DNA of 64,000 nt from Chlamydomonas reinhardtii (GCF_000002595.2 NC_057015.1:2924952-2988951), one strand, 5' to 3'. Shown: positions 8,675 to 20,666, counted from the stretch's first letter. Notes: a model not told the origin generated them from the letters alone. Made by a program: numbers and translations.

Positions 8675-11157
8675 ATGGCCTTGTCGATGGAGCCGGAGCG
8701 GGACGGGGAGGTCTCGCTGCCTCGGCCACCGCAGTCCCCGCCTGTGCGCCCACCGAACGGCGCGCCGCGGGAGCCCTGGCAGATGGCCCACGTCGACTCG
8801 TTCGGCCACCAAGTCATCCCCGACGATGTCCTGCTTCCGCTGCTGGAGCGGCTACCTGGCAATGTCCAGGCCACCACGTGCCGACTGCTCTGCAGGGCCC
8901 TGCGCGCACACTTCCGCAGCAAGCTGACCGTGCACCTCGACACCGCTGGCCTGCGGGCAGCACGACAGCAGGCACAACGGCACTGCTTGCGAGTTAAGCA
9001 TGCTTCCGAGACAAACACAACCGCCAGCAGCAGTAGCAACGGGAGGACTACGGGGTCAGGCGCGAGGGTAGTAGACGTGGAGCAGGAAGGCGCCCGTGGG
9101 GGTGGCAGCGACGCCTACACTGGCGACGAGGGCAGCAGCGGCGACAGCAGCGGCAGCAACCGCAATAGCAGCCTGGACTTGTGGGGCGGCGTGCCGCCGC
9201 ACGCGGTTGAGTGGTTCCTGACTCACACGCCGCCGTCCGCGCGCGCACACATGACTCTGGAACAGCGGTGCGCTTTGAGGGACGCAGTCCTGGCCCGCCA
9301 CCGCGCCAGTGCTGCGGCCGCTGCCGCCGCCACGGTGGCGCCAGGCAGGCACCACCCTCTCGCCAAAGACCTTGAAGACGCCAAAGGCGGCACGGCCGCC
9401 TGCACGAATCGTGGACACAGCACCGCAAGCCCAGATGCGCCGCCCGCGCTTGTCGCTCTCACATTGCAGGGGGCCCTCTTCTGGCGCCTCCGCCCGGGCA
9501 GCCGCCGGCCGCCCGGTGACGCCGATGACGGCAAGGCCGCCGAAGGCAGCGCCGATGAGGACGAAGACGCCGACGCCGCACTCTCGCCGGTGTCACATTA
9601 CTGGGGCTACACCACCGCGCGCATGTTGGCTGCGGTGCCGCCGCCGCCGCCGCCGCACGGCGGGCACCAACACGGCGGCGCGGGGGCGGGTGATGGCGGC
9701 GGCGCGGTCGGCTCTACGTACCGCCTGAGCGCCCTGCGGGAGCTGATGCTAGCGGCCGTGCTGCACGGCGACACGGACATGCTGACGGTGGGTGAGGTGG
9801 GAGATGTTGCTTGCGTTATATTAGGGGGGTGGGGTTCGAGGCGCGGGCGTTCGTGGGAAGGCAAGAGCAGGCGCGGGTAGTGGGGAGCCTGTGACACCGC
9901 GAGGATTGGTGCGTAGGTACGTGTGCAGCACGCATTGAAGCCCTGTGCGCCCAGACACCTCACATCGCCACGCGCACCGTACTAAGTACCGTATCTGTCC
10001 ACACACAAATTCACACACACATACACACACGCACGCGCACGCACACGCCCTTCCGCTTGTGCTTCTTTGACACACGTACGCCTGCACAGCTGCTGGCCCA
10101 GGTGCCGGGCGTGGACGGGGTGCGGCACCAGCTCGCGGCGGACTGCGCCTGGTGGGCGGTGCGCGGCTACGCACCCATGGAGCTGCTGGCATGGGCAGTG
10201 CGGGAGCCGGAGGGCCCGCTGGCCACCTGGCGATCCTCGGACGCGCCGTTCCTGGCGGCGGCCCTCAGCCTGCGGCAGCGCGCCGCGGCGGGCGATGAGG
10301 ATGGAGGCGAGGTGGAGGGCCCCGGCGCTGCGGAGGAGCTGCGGCGGGCTCTGGGGCGGCTGCATGCGGCGGGTTTTGGATCCTTCCATGCCGCCGGCCG
10401 CACCTTTCTGGCGGCAGTGGACTTGGCGGCGCGTGGCAAGGTGGCGGTCGAGCTGGTGTGCTGGCTGCTCGACTGCGGCTGCCCGACGGGGCCGGTGAGG
10501 TTGGGCAGTGCTGAGAGGGCACATGGTCACGCCTGGCACATCTGCTTTGTGGCCATAACTACCGCACTTGAATGTGGTTTCTATCTTCAGCCGCACCTTT
10601 TGCTTGCCCCACAGCCCGGATGGAGCTACGTGGCTGCGGTCCGGCCGCTCATCGACGGCGCTGCCTCCGCCGCCGCCTCCGAGCGATGCCTGGGTCTCGC
10701 GGCGCGGCTTGCACGGCGGCGCGTGGCGCTGGGGCCGGCTGCCCTGTCCGGCATCGCTGGCCTGCCGTACACTGGCTTTTGCTCGTACGTATCGCTTCTG
10801 GTAGGTGAGTACGGCTGTCCGGTGGACCGTACGGCGCTGTACGGCGAGGCCCTTGATGCGGATGCCACCGCCGCTGCTGACGGCCGTGCCGAGTGGTTAC
10901 GCGGCCAAGGCCTGGCGCCGCCGCTGCTGCTGCGCTGGCGACCGCTGGGCGTGCGGGCGCTGTGGCCTACCTGTGTGCTGGGGGAGCGGGGCGCAGAGCG
11001 GGGTCCGCCGCTGTGGTTGGCCCTGGAGTGTGTGCCGGCCAAGTGCGGCTCTGGCAGTACGTCGGCGCAGTTTGGGGTGGTGAGCAAGGTGGTGACGGAT
11101 CGGCTGGTGCGCACGGGTGCGCGCCAGCCGCGGCGGGGCAACGAGCGCAATGACTAG
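8675..11157 (+). CDS. F-box-like / ankyrin-like repeat protein, paralogue 1
   Basis: Exons 8675-9787, 10090-10494 and 10615-11157 join in phase 0 to give 686 residues. Residues about 48-85 (IPDDVLLPLLERLPGNVQAT and following) have the LP-x-D-x-L...L..LP pattern of an F-box, which would bind SKP1 in an SCF ubiquitin ligase. A Ser/Gly-rich linker follows. The C-terminal half has degenerate helical repeats such as VELVCWLLDCGCPTGP and SYVSLLVGEYGCPVDRTALY, whose ...L...GCP ends resemble diverged ankyrin repeats. It probably recruits an unknown substrate. The 3' half is almost identical to that of the gene downstream. TGTAA lies six bases after the stop, perhaps too close to be the poly(A) signal. 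The start is the first in-frame ATG. Confidence 0.75.
10221..10850 (+). repeat. Near-identical block shared with 12821-13440
   Basis: The end of exon 2, the intron and the first half of exon 3 of paralogue 1 match paralogue 2 with only a few changes, including in the intron. Both sides of the block are strongly diverged. Confidence 0.85.
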
Positions 11158-11741
11158 AACCCTGTAAACTGCGGGACGAAGGACTGTTATGTGGCGGTAA
11201 CTGGTGCGCGGCGGGATGAGTTATGGCGAGGCTGGGCGTGCGGGGCGTGGCGGTCCACCTGAAGGCAAGGGTTGCGGCAGGTGGCAGTAGCGCCACTGAT
11301 GGGCAGTTTAAACATGGCCAGCTAGTTGCGTAAGGTACCGAGTGGGGGAGCGAGGTTAGGGCGTATCGAGGGAGGCTAAGGGACGCAAGAGAGATGGATG
11401 GCCCGGTAAGCGGAAGCACGCGTGGGAAGCACGGAGACTTGCGATTTGCGAGGGGTATGCGGACGTGCGGGTGGAGAATGTACAGACCCGAGGCCATGCG
11501 TCGGCATCTGAAATCAAGTTGTACATGTCACACGGATCGTCAGGACAAAGCGTTATTTGCGTGTGCTGGAACTTGCTTAGCGCTTTGCCTTTGGCGACCA
11601 AACCAACTCTGCTTTCTGGCAGTCCTCTTTAATTCAAACGCGCTGAAGCAGGAGATAGTTGTACTTATTATACCAGATACGAACTTTGGCCAGAAATGGC
11701 CTAGCTCGACGGCAACGACAGGTGGCGCCAGAGCGGAGCAA
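11158..11741. other. Intergenic between the two F-box-like paralogues
   Basis: Presumed 3' end of paralogue 1 and promoter of paralogue 2. The coding frame of paralogue 2 stays open upstream to 11394, but that part has no resemblance to paralogue 1 and looks non-coding. Confidence 0.5.
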
Positions 11742-14175
11742 ATGACTCCGGCAGGCAGTGACGTTTCGCAGCCGCTTCCCTATTTGCCTGTCCCCATAGT
11801 GCTGGGCATACTGCAAAGGTTGCCGCCGAATGACATCGCGGCCACCGCACGTCTGCTCGCGAAGACCTTTCGCGAGCACTTCCAGTCCAACACCCGCGTC
11901 CTGGTCAGCGTGTCGCGCACCTCCCGGCGTGGACAGCCCCACAACCAGCCCACCGGGGGCGAGAGATCCAGCAGCGGCTCCAACGGTGGTCCGGTGCCGC
12001 CCCATGCAGCCGCCTGGTGGCTGCACACACACCCGCCAGGCGACGCAGCGCGCGGCCACCTGACGCTGCGGCAGCGCTGCGCTCTACGCGACGCCTGCGC
12101 ATGCGAAACCCCAGGCGTGAACCCCCGCGCATCCCCCAGCTGCGGCGCTGCCTGCCGCAGCACTCTCAGTTTCCAGCCAGACATCGCCCTATGGCGCGCA
12201 CAGCTGCCTGTGCCCCCACGGCCGCCACAGCCGGGCGCCGTGCCGCCCACAGCCGCTCCCCTTGCCGCCACCACCGCCACCGCCATCTCCTCCACACCCC
12301 AGCCCAAGGCCCCCTACCACCACCACCACCACCACCACCACCACCACCCGCAGCCAAACCCACAGCCAAGGACACTGCCCGCCCGCCTGATCCCGCCGCT
12401 CAGCCCCATTGAGAGCTATGCCGACGTGCCCAGTGCCGTGCTGCTGGCGGTGGCGGCGCGGCAGGCGCCCGCCTACGCCGCCGCCGCAGCCAGGGAGCTG
12501 CTGCTGGCGGCGGCGCTGCATGGAGACACCGACATACTGCGTCAGCTGGGGGCGCTGGAGCAGGTGCAGGAGCGTGCGGCGGCACTGGCAGCAGACCTCG
12601 CCTACCATGCAGTGCGGGAGGGGGGCCTGGAGGCGGCGGGTACGGCAGCGGCGGCGGCAGCCGTGCATGCGGACGGCCAGGCAGCGGCAGTCCCAGCAGC
12701 AACAGCGGGAGATGTGGCGGGAGAGACAGCAGGTGGTGACGAGGCGCCAGCGGCAGTGGCAGACTGTGAAGCTCTCATGCGATTCGAGGTGTTGGCGTGG
12801 CTAGCAAGGGCGGACGCGCTCTGGCGATCCTCGGACGCGCCGTTCCTGGCGGCGGCCCTCGGCCTGCGGCAGCGCGCCGCGGCGGGCGACGAGGATGGAG
12901 GCGACATGGAGGGCCCCGGCGGTGTGGAGGAGCTGCGGCGGGCTCTGGGGCGGCTGCATGCGGCGGGTTTTGGATCCTTCCACGCCGCCGGCCGCACCTT
13001 TCTGGCGGCAGTGGACTTGGCGGCGCGTGGCAAGGTGGCGGTCGAGCTGGTGTGCTGGCTGCTCGACTGCGGCTGCCCGACGGGGCCGGTGAGGTTTGGG
13101 CAGTGCTGAGAGGGCACATGGTCACGCCTAGCACATCTGCTTTGTGGCCAAAACTATCGCACTGTAACGTGCTTGCTATCCTGAGCCGCGCCTTTTGTTT
13201 GCCCCACAGCCCGGATGGAGCTACGTGGCTGCGGTCCGGCCGCTCATTGACGGCGCTGCCTCCGCCGCCGCCTCCGAGCGATGCCTGGATCTCGCGGCGC
13301 GGCTTGCACGGCGGCGCGTGGCGCTGGGGCCGGCTGCCCTGTCCGGCATCGCTGGCCTGCCGTACACTGGCTTTTGCTCGTACGTATCGCTTCTGGTTGG
13401 TGAGTACGGCTGTCCGGTGGACCGTACGGCGTTGTATGGAGAGGTTACGGCGTCCATGCGAAAGGGTCCATCAGAAAAGGGAGCTGGTGCGACACATGCA
13501 AAGCTGTTACAGCCTCAGCCTCAGCAGCAGCAGCAAGGCGGCGGGCTACCGGGGTGGCAGCAGCAGGAGGAGCAGCAGCGCAAGCTTCAGTGGCTTGCGG
13601 AGCGGGGTCTCATGCCCAAACGCCTGGAGCAATGGGCGCTGGGCCGCCTATTTGCCCGGACCAAGGAGCGGCTGCGGGGCCTTGTAGGCTCCAGCGACAG
13701 CCGCGGCCGCAACCGCAGCACCTCTGCCGTAACCACAAGCTGCCCGGCTGGCCACAGCAGCAGCAATGGCGGCGGCGGCGATGGCGGCGCTGGCAGAACT
13801 GGCGCAAGCGGCGGTCCTGGTATCGGCTGCAACGGTGGAGGTGCCGCCGGTATGGGCATGGGCATGGGCGGCGGCGTGGCATTCATCGAGACGGCTGCGG
13901 TAGTGGCGGCCGCCAGAGCAGGAGCAGAGGGCATTGAGGGCCGCAGCCGTGCTCTGCGGGGTGACGGCGCGGCGCGGGGCAAGGCCGCCCCACCGAGCAC
14001 ACTGGACCGAGTAGAGGAGCTGATCAGCAGTCTGCCGGAGAACCTGGGGGTGGGCGCGGGCGATGCGGTGGGGCTGGCGTCGGCGGCAGGTCGTGTGTCG
14101 GCGCCCACGGGGCTTGAGGAAGTGTACGATACGCGGGCTACAAGTGTGTTGGCCTGGGACCTTCAAGTGGCATGA
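11742..14175 (+). CDS. F-box-like / ankyrin-like repeat protein, paralogue 2
   Basis: Exons 11742-13088 and 13210-14175 join in phase 0 to give 770 residues. The F-box-like segment is LPVPIVLGILQRLPPNDIAA near residues 12-32. It then shares AARELLLAAALHGDTDILRQ, the SSDAPFLAAALGLRQRAAAG block and the GCPTGP and GCPVD ankyrin-like ends with paralogue 1, but lacks its first intron. It has a run of ten His, a Gln-rich stretch and a long Gly/Ala-rich tail not found in the upstream gene. I chose ATG 11742 because similarity to paralogue 1 begins just after it. Role inferred: substrate adaptor of an SCF ligase. Confidence 0.75.
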
Positions 14176-14230
14176 TGGTGCTCTGTCCTGAGCGTCCTGG
14201 ATCGTGATAGCGCCAGTCTGCCGGTTGTGC

Positions 14231-14667
14231 GGGCAAGCGGCGAACAGGCGAAGGAATGACAACGCAGGCCATGGGCAGGCGCGCGCCCGGCCTGCAACTT
14301 ATTTGCGATGCGCCGAGCGTGCGCCGCAGCTGGCACGGTGCGCCTCTGGCTCCACTCAGACATCGTGAGGCGATGGGCGAGGTGCCGGAGAGTCTCCGAC
14401 GGAGGACGAGGGAGGAGGATGCAAGGGACTTCTGTACGTTCAATGCCTTACGGCGTGTATGAGTGCTTTAACCCATTATGTGGCGTAAACTCAATACGTG
14501 CAAGGTCAGCCCCCTTAGATAGGCGCGGCGGGGGATCGGCGGTGCTAGCTGGCAAGGCCGGAAGCTGAGGGAACCGGAAGTCCCCTCTTCTGCGCGCAGG
14601 TTTTTTAACTCGTCAGACTGCGCCAGAGTGCTTGCGTGTTCTGCTTCGGCTGATATTGGAAAGTTGG
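14231..14667. repeat. Dispersed ~440-bp repeat, left copy
   Basis: Matches 19681-20156 in the same orientation, by eye roughly 88-90 percent identical with several small indels. It starts about 55 bases after the stop of the F-box-like paralogue 2. It contains no coding frame of note; its TATA-like site reads TTAGATAGG where the right copy has TTATATAGG. Confidence 0.85.
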
Positions 14668-16365
14668 AGCCGCAGCTTCCTGGCCGCTGTGGACTTGGCG
14701 TGCGCCCACGCGTTGGTTCTTGCTGCGTGTATGGACACCAGGGAACAAGGGCTCAACACGCGCATCCGTGTGTAAGTGCCTGTGTGCATTGTCGTAAGTG
14801 TAACCGCGTCGGCGATGACGAGACAGTGACAGTCCGCTGGCGAGGGTCTGCTGTCCCGCGCTGGGTCGGTGAATGCACTGATGCACAGGATGGAATCTTG
14901 GGCGAAAGCTGGTAAAGAAAGGGGGTGGTGGGGCTGAAACCTGGAACCTGGGAATAAGACCAGGTCATGTTACAGAATTTGGCTTTCGGCATGGCAAGCG
15001 AAGGATAAGCGGTCGGCTGCTTCCCAGCATGGCTGTGCGTGTCTGTGCCAGACCAAGGTAGCTGCACAGAGCGGCACCTCAGCTGCATGGCGTGTGCGGT
15101 GCTGATGCGCACAGCGGAGTCAGGGGGCATCGGTCGAGTTGCACATATTGTCCAGAGCTTGCAACTTACACGAGGTCATCACGGGTAAACTGTTTGTTTT
15201 GAATAGCACTTGCGGCTGGTCGCCCAAGGCATTCAAGAATGGAGGTCCCGCACCTTATACTGACCTGATCACAATGCGTCCAGCTACGTCGCCCTCGCAC
15301 CTACTAGCTGATGACCCGCCGCAGCCGCCGTTCCCACTACCACCTTCATACCACACTCACTACAGCCACCTGAAACGCGTTGCCCCGGGCCTATTGATGA
15401 GCTCTTGGAAGAGCACCATCTACCCGAGCGTTTGTGCGCGCTTTCCTCCACTCAGATGTCAACATACATGCACTCTGACCCGCGCGCACTTCGCAAAGTG
15501 CCATTTGCCTCATCCTCATTTTAGCCATGTGTTGATCCCGCGCCCTCGTGAGAGGACTGCAGGTAGGCATCATCGCAGTTTCCTTCCTCACTACCACAGC
15601 AACCACCACAAACATTCTCCAAGCGCCGTCGAGGACGCTGTTCAAAACGATAGAACGAGGGTACCAGTGACCCTGCAAATCTTACCTAAGCATGAGTACG
15701 CGCGAGTATCTTTCTTACCTACCTACCAGTTTGTTCAGTCGCAAGATACCAGCATCATCAGTCCATTGCTCACTCGTCACTCGCACTCAAACCACTCCTG
15801 AACTTCTTTCCCGCTCAAGCCATGTGGTTCAACTTGTCGGCGAGTTCGCGCGATCACAACCCTGTGACCGAGGCCTGCTGCCGGGCACGAGCCCCGTTTG
15901 GGAAGCACTTCGGCCCCCCCACACGTTGTATCGCATCTAGCACAGCAACCAACGGCTGAAGGCAGCGTGTTTCGTGCACGAGGCAGAATCCGCAGCAAGA
16001 CCAGACACGGCGGGGCACATGCATCTGATGATGAGGATAAACAGACACACACACGTGCCGGATGCAGGACGGCCACCGCACCGGATTTGTGCCGCGCAAC
16101 ACAGTATGCTAGAATTTGCCACGACCAATATGCAGCGACGTGTGAAAGAAGTGCAAGAATATGTGTCCCCACGTGCTGCCGTGGAGACGCGGCAGCGCTA
16201 GCGCGCCTTCCGCTTATTCGCTTGCGGGTCCTTGTTGTCTAGTCTCGCCCTCGACCATGCCCGTGTGCGAAAATCACTTGTTCCCGCGTCCCTGAGCTCG
16301 ATGTATTCGAGCATCAATGACGAGCCACGGCCGAAACGTTGTGTGGCACAGGCAGGCAATTCCTC
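14668..16365. other. No gene recognised; likely 3' UTR of the bZIP gene plus spacer
   Basis: GC drops and several moderate frames appear (for example 15139-15801, plus), but they have no domains and a composition typical of UTR sequence. On the minus strand TGTAA occurs near 15175 and 14960, either of which could end the bZIP transcript. Confidence 0.45.
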
Positions 16366-19300
16366 CTAAGCTGGGCCCCGCCAGGGGTCGGTGGTGACAC
16401 AGGGCCGCAGCGAGGTGGTGACCTGGCGCCCGATTGTGAAGGACTCCGTCGTGTCCATCTGTTGCTGCTGCTGTTGCTGCGCCGACAGATGCCCCGCCGC
16501 GGCCAGAGCCAGCATCTGCTGCTGTTGCTGCAGGTGCAGCTGCTGCTGGTGTAGCTGCAGCTGCTGCTGCTGCAGCGCAAGCGCCTGCTGCTGCACGGCG
16601 GCTGCCGCAGCGGCACTCACAGTCACGCCCGCCGCCGCCATGGCACTGCCAGGTGCGTAAAGCGCGCCTGGCACGCCCACACCCACGCCGCCGCCGGCTC
16701 CGAAGCTGTTGCTGCCAACCAAACCCATCGGCATCTGCATGGCGCCGCCGGCCAACTGCACCGGCAGCGCCTGGGCTCCGGGCATGGGTGCACTGAGGCG
16801 GCTCAAACTCATCACCGCAGCGTCCATGCCCGTACCCGCACCGCCGAGGCCGTGCATGCCCATACCCAAGCCCATGCCCATCGCCGCCGCCGTGTGCATG
16901 TCCGGCGCGGCACCGGGCGCAACGCCCGGGGCCATCACGCTCAAACCGCCCAGCGCGCCGCCTGCCGCGCCGTGCGCCTCCGCCGCCGCCAGCGCCTCCG
17001 CCGCCGCCCGCGCGCGCGTCATATCTAGCGGCTCCGGCAGGCTGAGGCTGTTGCTGCCGGGGCCGCTGGTCATAGCTGCCACGGCTGCGGGGCCCAGGCC
17101 GCCGGCACCGACGCCCAGCCCCAGGCCCAGCATGGAGCTGTCGTTGGAGCCGGGGCCGGCACCGGGCGGGGAGGCCGCAGCTGCGGCGTAGAAGGCGCCG
17201 CGGCCGACGCCTGGCGGCAGCAATGTACTGCTGCCAGGCACGGCCGCACCGTTGCCGGGGCCCAGCGAGCCCAGGTGCGGCAGAAAGGTCATAAAAGCGG
17301 CGGCATCCGCGCTCTGCGTGGGGCGGTGGCTGAAGCCACCGGGCGGCGCCACGCCCGGCGCCATACTGTGCAGCGGCGCGCCGCCGGCGCTGGTTGCAGC
17401 GGCAGGTGGCGCGGCACTGGTACTGTTGGTGGCTTGGGGCTGCTGCTGCGCCGACAGAGCGGCTTGCTGGGGAGGAGCAGCGGCGCCCGGGGCCATGTGC
17501 TGCGGCCGCACGAGCTGCGGCGGCTGCGTGACGCCTGTGGTCGACCGAGGCACCAGCATGCCCGTCGCACTCGGCACACGTGCCGGCGCCTGCTGGTGCT
17601 GCGACGCCATCGGCTCGGCCTTCACCGCCAGCGTGCCGCGCTCCACGGCCGCCAGGTCTTCGGGCGTGAGTCCCTCAGACAGCAACTCAGCAAAGTTAGC
17701 GGCGGGCGGCGCAGCCGCGGCCGCACCTGCCGCAGCCGCCTTCATCGCCGCGTCAACCTCTGGCGGCACAGGCACCGGCGCCTCGCTGCCCGGCGCCGAC
17801 CCGGCCGCCTGCGGCGACTGGCCGCCGGCCGCGGCCATGCGGGCGGCGTGCAGCTGGCGCAGCAGCTCGTCGCCCTGCTGCCGCAGGGCAGTTAAGGTGG
17901 ACGTCAGGGAGGAGGCCTCGCGGCGCACGCCCTCCACGTAGCCCTCCAGGCGGGTGTTGTCCACTGCATTGGCATGGGGTGGATGGCAAGGGCGACGCAT
18001 GTCAGGTAAAATTTAGACGGGTGCTCAGGCATGAGCCCAAGAAGCTTTCATCAGCACCAGCTGCAGCCAGTTCGAAGCCGCACAGCAATCGACCCCGTAG
18101 CAAGGGCTGGCGCCTAGACCCCCACATCTTTACTAACATCCCTACTATATGCAGTACACCCCAGCGCAATTTTGGTTTGGTTTTTTAACCTTGCGAAGCT
18201 AATTAAGTCCTGCGAAGCTCAAGTACATTGTCGCACTTGCAATGCCGTCCGGCCCGCGCGCTCACCCTTGTATCGGTCCATCTGCTGTTGCAGGCCCGCC
18301 CGCTCGCGCTCCGTGTCATCCAGCATCTGACTCAGCTGCTCCGTGTACTGCTGCTTGCGCTCCTTGGACTTGGCGGCAGACTGAGGGGGAGGAGGGGGAG
18401 GCGGGGAGGAAGCGGGTTAAGCAAGGGACGGTACGGAAGGCGTACAAGGGCGCAGCGAATGTCTAACCAAATCAGGACAACCCGACGAGCGCGCCCCCGT
18501 CCATGCTACCCCGTGTCCCCCAAAGCCCACCTATTTCGCTACAAGTCCTGCCACCCCTCATCCGTTGCTTACGTACCATGCGGTTCGCGATGATGCGGCG
18601 CACGCGCTTGGGGTCCAGCAGCATCAGCTCCCGCTGGGTGCGGCCGTTGTTGCCGCCGCCGCGCTTGTCGCCGCCCTTGCTGTCGTCGCCCCCGCCGCTG
18701 GCCCGAGCGCCGCGCGAGCGCGAGCGGCCGCCCTTAACGCCGCGGCGGCGGCCGCCCTCCTCAGCTGCATCCTGCAGCTCCTCGTCCTCATCCTCCAACT
18801 CCTGCTCCTCCTCAACATCCTGTAGCTCCTCATCCATGCCCGACCGGCCCACGCCCGCCTCGTTGTACAGACTGCCGCCGCTGCCCGAAGCCCCGCCAGA
18901 GCTGGTGGCGCGCGCCTGCGCGCTCGCCGCAGCCTTCGGCGGCAGCGGCAGCAGCGCGCCGCCGGCACCGACATGCTGCCGCATGCCGCTGGCGGGCGCG
19001 TCACGCGCTGAGCTGAAGCTGCCGACCTGCAGCCCCGCCAGCCCGCCCAGCTTGTCCGAGAAGGACTCGCTCTGGCTGCGGGTGTGGCAGGCGGGGTGCT
19101 GAAGGCCCGCGGGCGCCGGGCCGTGCGGCAAGGGCCACGCGCCGGCCGAGCCCAGCGATGCGCTGGAGGCAGCACGGCCCACCTCGGGGCCCTGCGAGAT
19201 GCCCGGGGCGACCAGGCCGGCGCTTATGGCTGCGGTCGCTGTGGCGCCTGAGCCCTGCCGGCCTGCAGCCGCCGAGCTGGCTCCGGCGGCGCGGCCGGTG

Positions 19301-19651
19301 CGGCGGGACACCTTGCGGCGCTCGCGGGTTGCGCCGGCCATTTCGGCGTCGTCGGCCTCAACAGCCACGAAGGCCATTTCGGTATCCATGCTGCTGCTGT
19401 CGGGGCCCTGCTCGCCGCCGGAGGGCGAGCTGGTCGGCGCCGCATCGGTGTGCAGCCCGGGCATCTGCGGGGAGGCAGCGGGCCAGGGGAGCGGGGGGAC
19501 GGATAGGGGGTCAGGGCTCAGCCGGGGCGAGGAACACAGACGGTCGGAATGTCGGCCGGGGTATAGCAGATGATGGCGAGCGTCCGCAGGACTTTTCGCT
19601 ACGAGGGATCAAGCTTACCTCCTGCCAGGAGTTCAGGGCGCCCATGGCCAT
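16366..19651 (-). CDS. bZIP transcription factor, plant group I (VIP1/RF2a-like)
   Basis: Exons on the minus strand: 19651-19619, 19464-18577, 18380-18266 and 17963-16366; phases agree and give 877 residues. Exon 1 encodes only MAMGALNSWQE. The bZIP runs from LMLLDPKRVRRIIANRM (end of exon 2) into SAAKSKERKQQYTEQL and the heptads of exons 3-4. The basic region has N-x7-K, not N-x7-R, a hallmark of plant group I bZIPs, and the LLDPKR lead-in is typical of them. Upstream lie an acidic, Glu-rich segment and an Arg/Gly stretch. The C-terminal half is Ala/Gly/Gln-rich with long CAG-encoded Gln runs. It is a nuclear DNA-binding dimer; its target genes cannot be inferred. The acceptor directly before ATG 19464 shows why the microexon is needed. 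The C-terminus could be altered by an unseen exon. Confidence 0.85.
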
Positions 19652-19680
19652 TAACCCGAAGGTGTCGCTGCGCGTCCTGC

Positions 19681-20156
19681 GAGCAAGCGGCGAGCGGGCG
19701 AATGAATGACAACGCAGGCCATTGACAGGCGCGCGCCCGGCCTGCCACTTACTTGCGATGCGCCGCAGCTGGCACGGTGAGCCTCTGGCTCCACTCCGAC
19801 ATCGTGAGGCGACGTCGGGGCGAGGTGCCGGAGAGTCTCCGACGGAGGACGAGGGAGGAGGATGCAAGGGACTTCTGTACGTTTAATGCCTTACGGCGTG
19901 TATGAGTGCTTTAAATCCATTATGTGGCGTAAACTCTAAACCTGCAAGGCCAGCCCCCTTATATAGGCGCGGCGGGGGATCGGCGGTGCGAGCTGGCAAG
20001 GCCGGAAGCTGACAAAAGACCGCCCACGGGAGTCCCCTCTTCTGCGCTCAGGTTCCTCCAATCGTCAGACTGCGCCAGCTGGAGGTATCCTAGGTTGTTG
20101 CTCAGCTTTAGAAGACCGTGCTTGCGTGTTTGCTTTGGCTGGGATTGGGAAGTTGG
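19681..20156. repeat. Dispersed ~475-bp repeat, right copy
   Basis: Direct copy of 14231-14667. It ends with GCTTTGGCTGGGATTGGGAAGTTGGG and begins 30 bases upstream of the bZIP start codon, so it covers the bZIP promoter. It contains TTATATAGG near 19959 and a 50-bp insertion (GGAGGTATCC...) absent from the left copy. Confidence 0.85.
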
Positions 20157-20321
20157 GCCATCTGCCGCTTAGCCAACGCGCCACATAATGGAAGCGAGTC
20201 AGACAAGCATATTACAAATATCAAGTAATTCTTGAACGTTGCAGTCTACCGTTGAAGCTTCAATACTTCGCGAGCTCAGGCGACCCCCAACCACACCTCT
20301 AAAACCTCCGCTAAGAAAATT

Positions 20322-20666
20322 ATGATGCTCACTCAGCAGCCCATTTCTAGCCGTGTTTCGCAATCGCGTCGCTCTGCGGCCCCCTCGCAGCTGTGCAAGG
20401 CGCGGGTGAGCCTCCGCGTGCGCGCCGAGCAGGCGCCGACTGAGCCGGCCACTCCCAAGCCGGAGGCCCCCTCCACCTCTGGCGAAAAGATTGAGGTGAA
20501 GAAGGTCGACGCCAGCGCTCCGCTGCTGCAAAAGGGCCAGGGCACGGCCATCGTCACCGGCGCTATTTCCGCCATCCTGGGCCTCGCCTACCTCGCGCTG
20601 GTTGCTTTCATGGACCAGCGCGGGGGGCAGATGCTACCTCCTCCTCCTGAGGCCCTGATCCCCTAA
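20322..20666 (+). CDS. Small plastid-targeted single-pass membrane protein
   Basis: An intronless 114-residue protein. The N-terminus (MMLTQQPISSRVSQSRRSAA...) is rich in Ser/Arg/Gln, lacks acidic residues and ends in VSLRVRA, a typical Chlamydomonas chloroplast transit peptide and cleavage site (about residue 34). After a Pro/Lys-rich hydrophilic part comes one hydrophobic segment, AIVTGAISAILGLAYLALVA (about residues 74-93), then MDQRGGQMLPPPPEALIP. This suggests a protein of the thylakoid or envelope membrane. I cannot name the family, though the compact layout resembles conserved photosynthesis-associated small proteins. ATG 20322 is followed by a second in-frame ATG. Confidence 0.75.
   Translation: MMLTQQPISSRVSQSRRSAAPSQLCKARVSLRVRAEQAPTEPATPKPEAPSTSGEKIEVKKVDASAPLLQKGQGTAIVTGAISAILGLAYLALVAFMDQRGGQMLPPPPEALIP

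Noticed and set aside
11394-11741. N-terminal extension of F-box-like paralogue 2
   Set aside because: In-frame but without similarity to paralogue 1 and with a composition unlike the gene; similarity begins just after ATG 11742.
15139-15801. 220-residue plus-strand frame
   Set aside because: His/Ser/Thr/Pro-rich without domains, lies in AT-richer sequence that is best explained as the bZIP 3' UTR and spacer.
14231-20156. Flanking direct repeats read as long terminal repeats of a retroelement
   Set aside because: The interval holds a host bZIP gene on the opposite strand and no retroelement protein. The repeats also differ by several indels and lack matching TG...CA ends.
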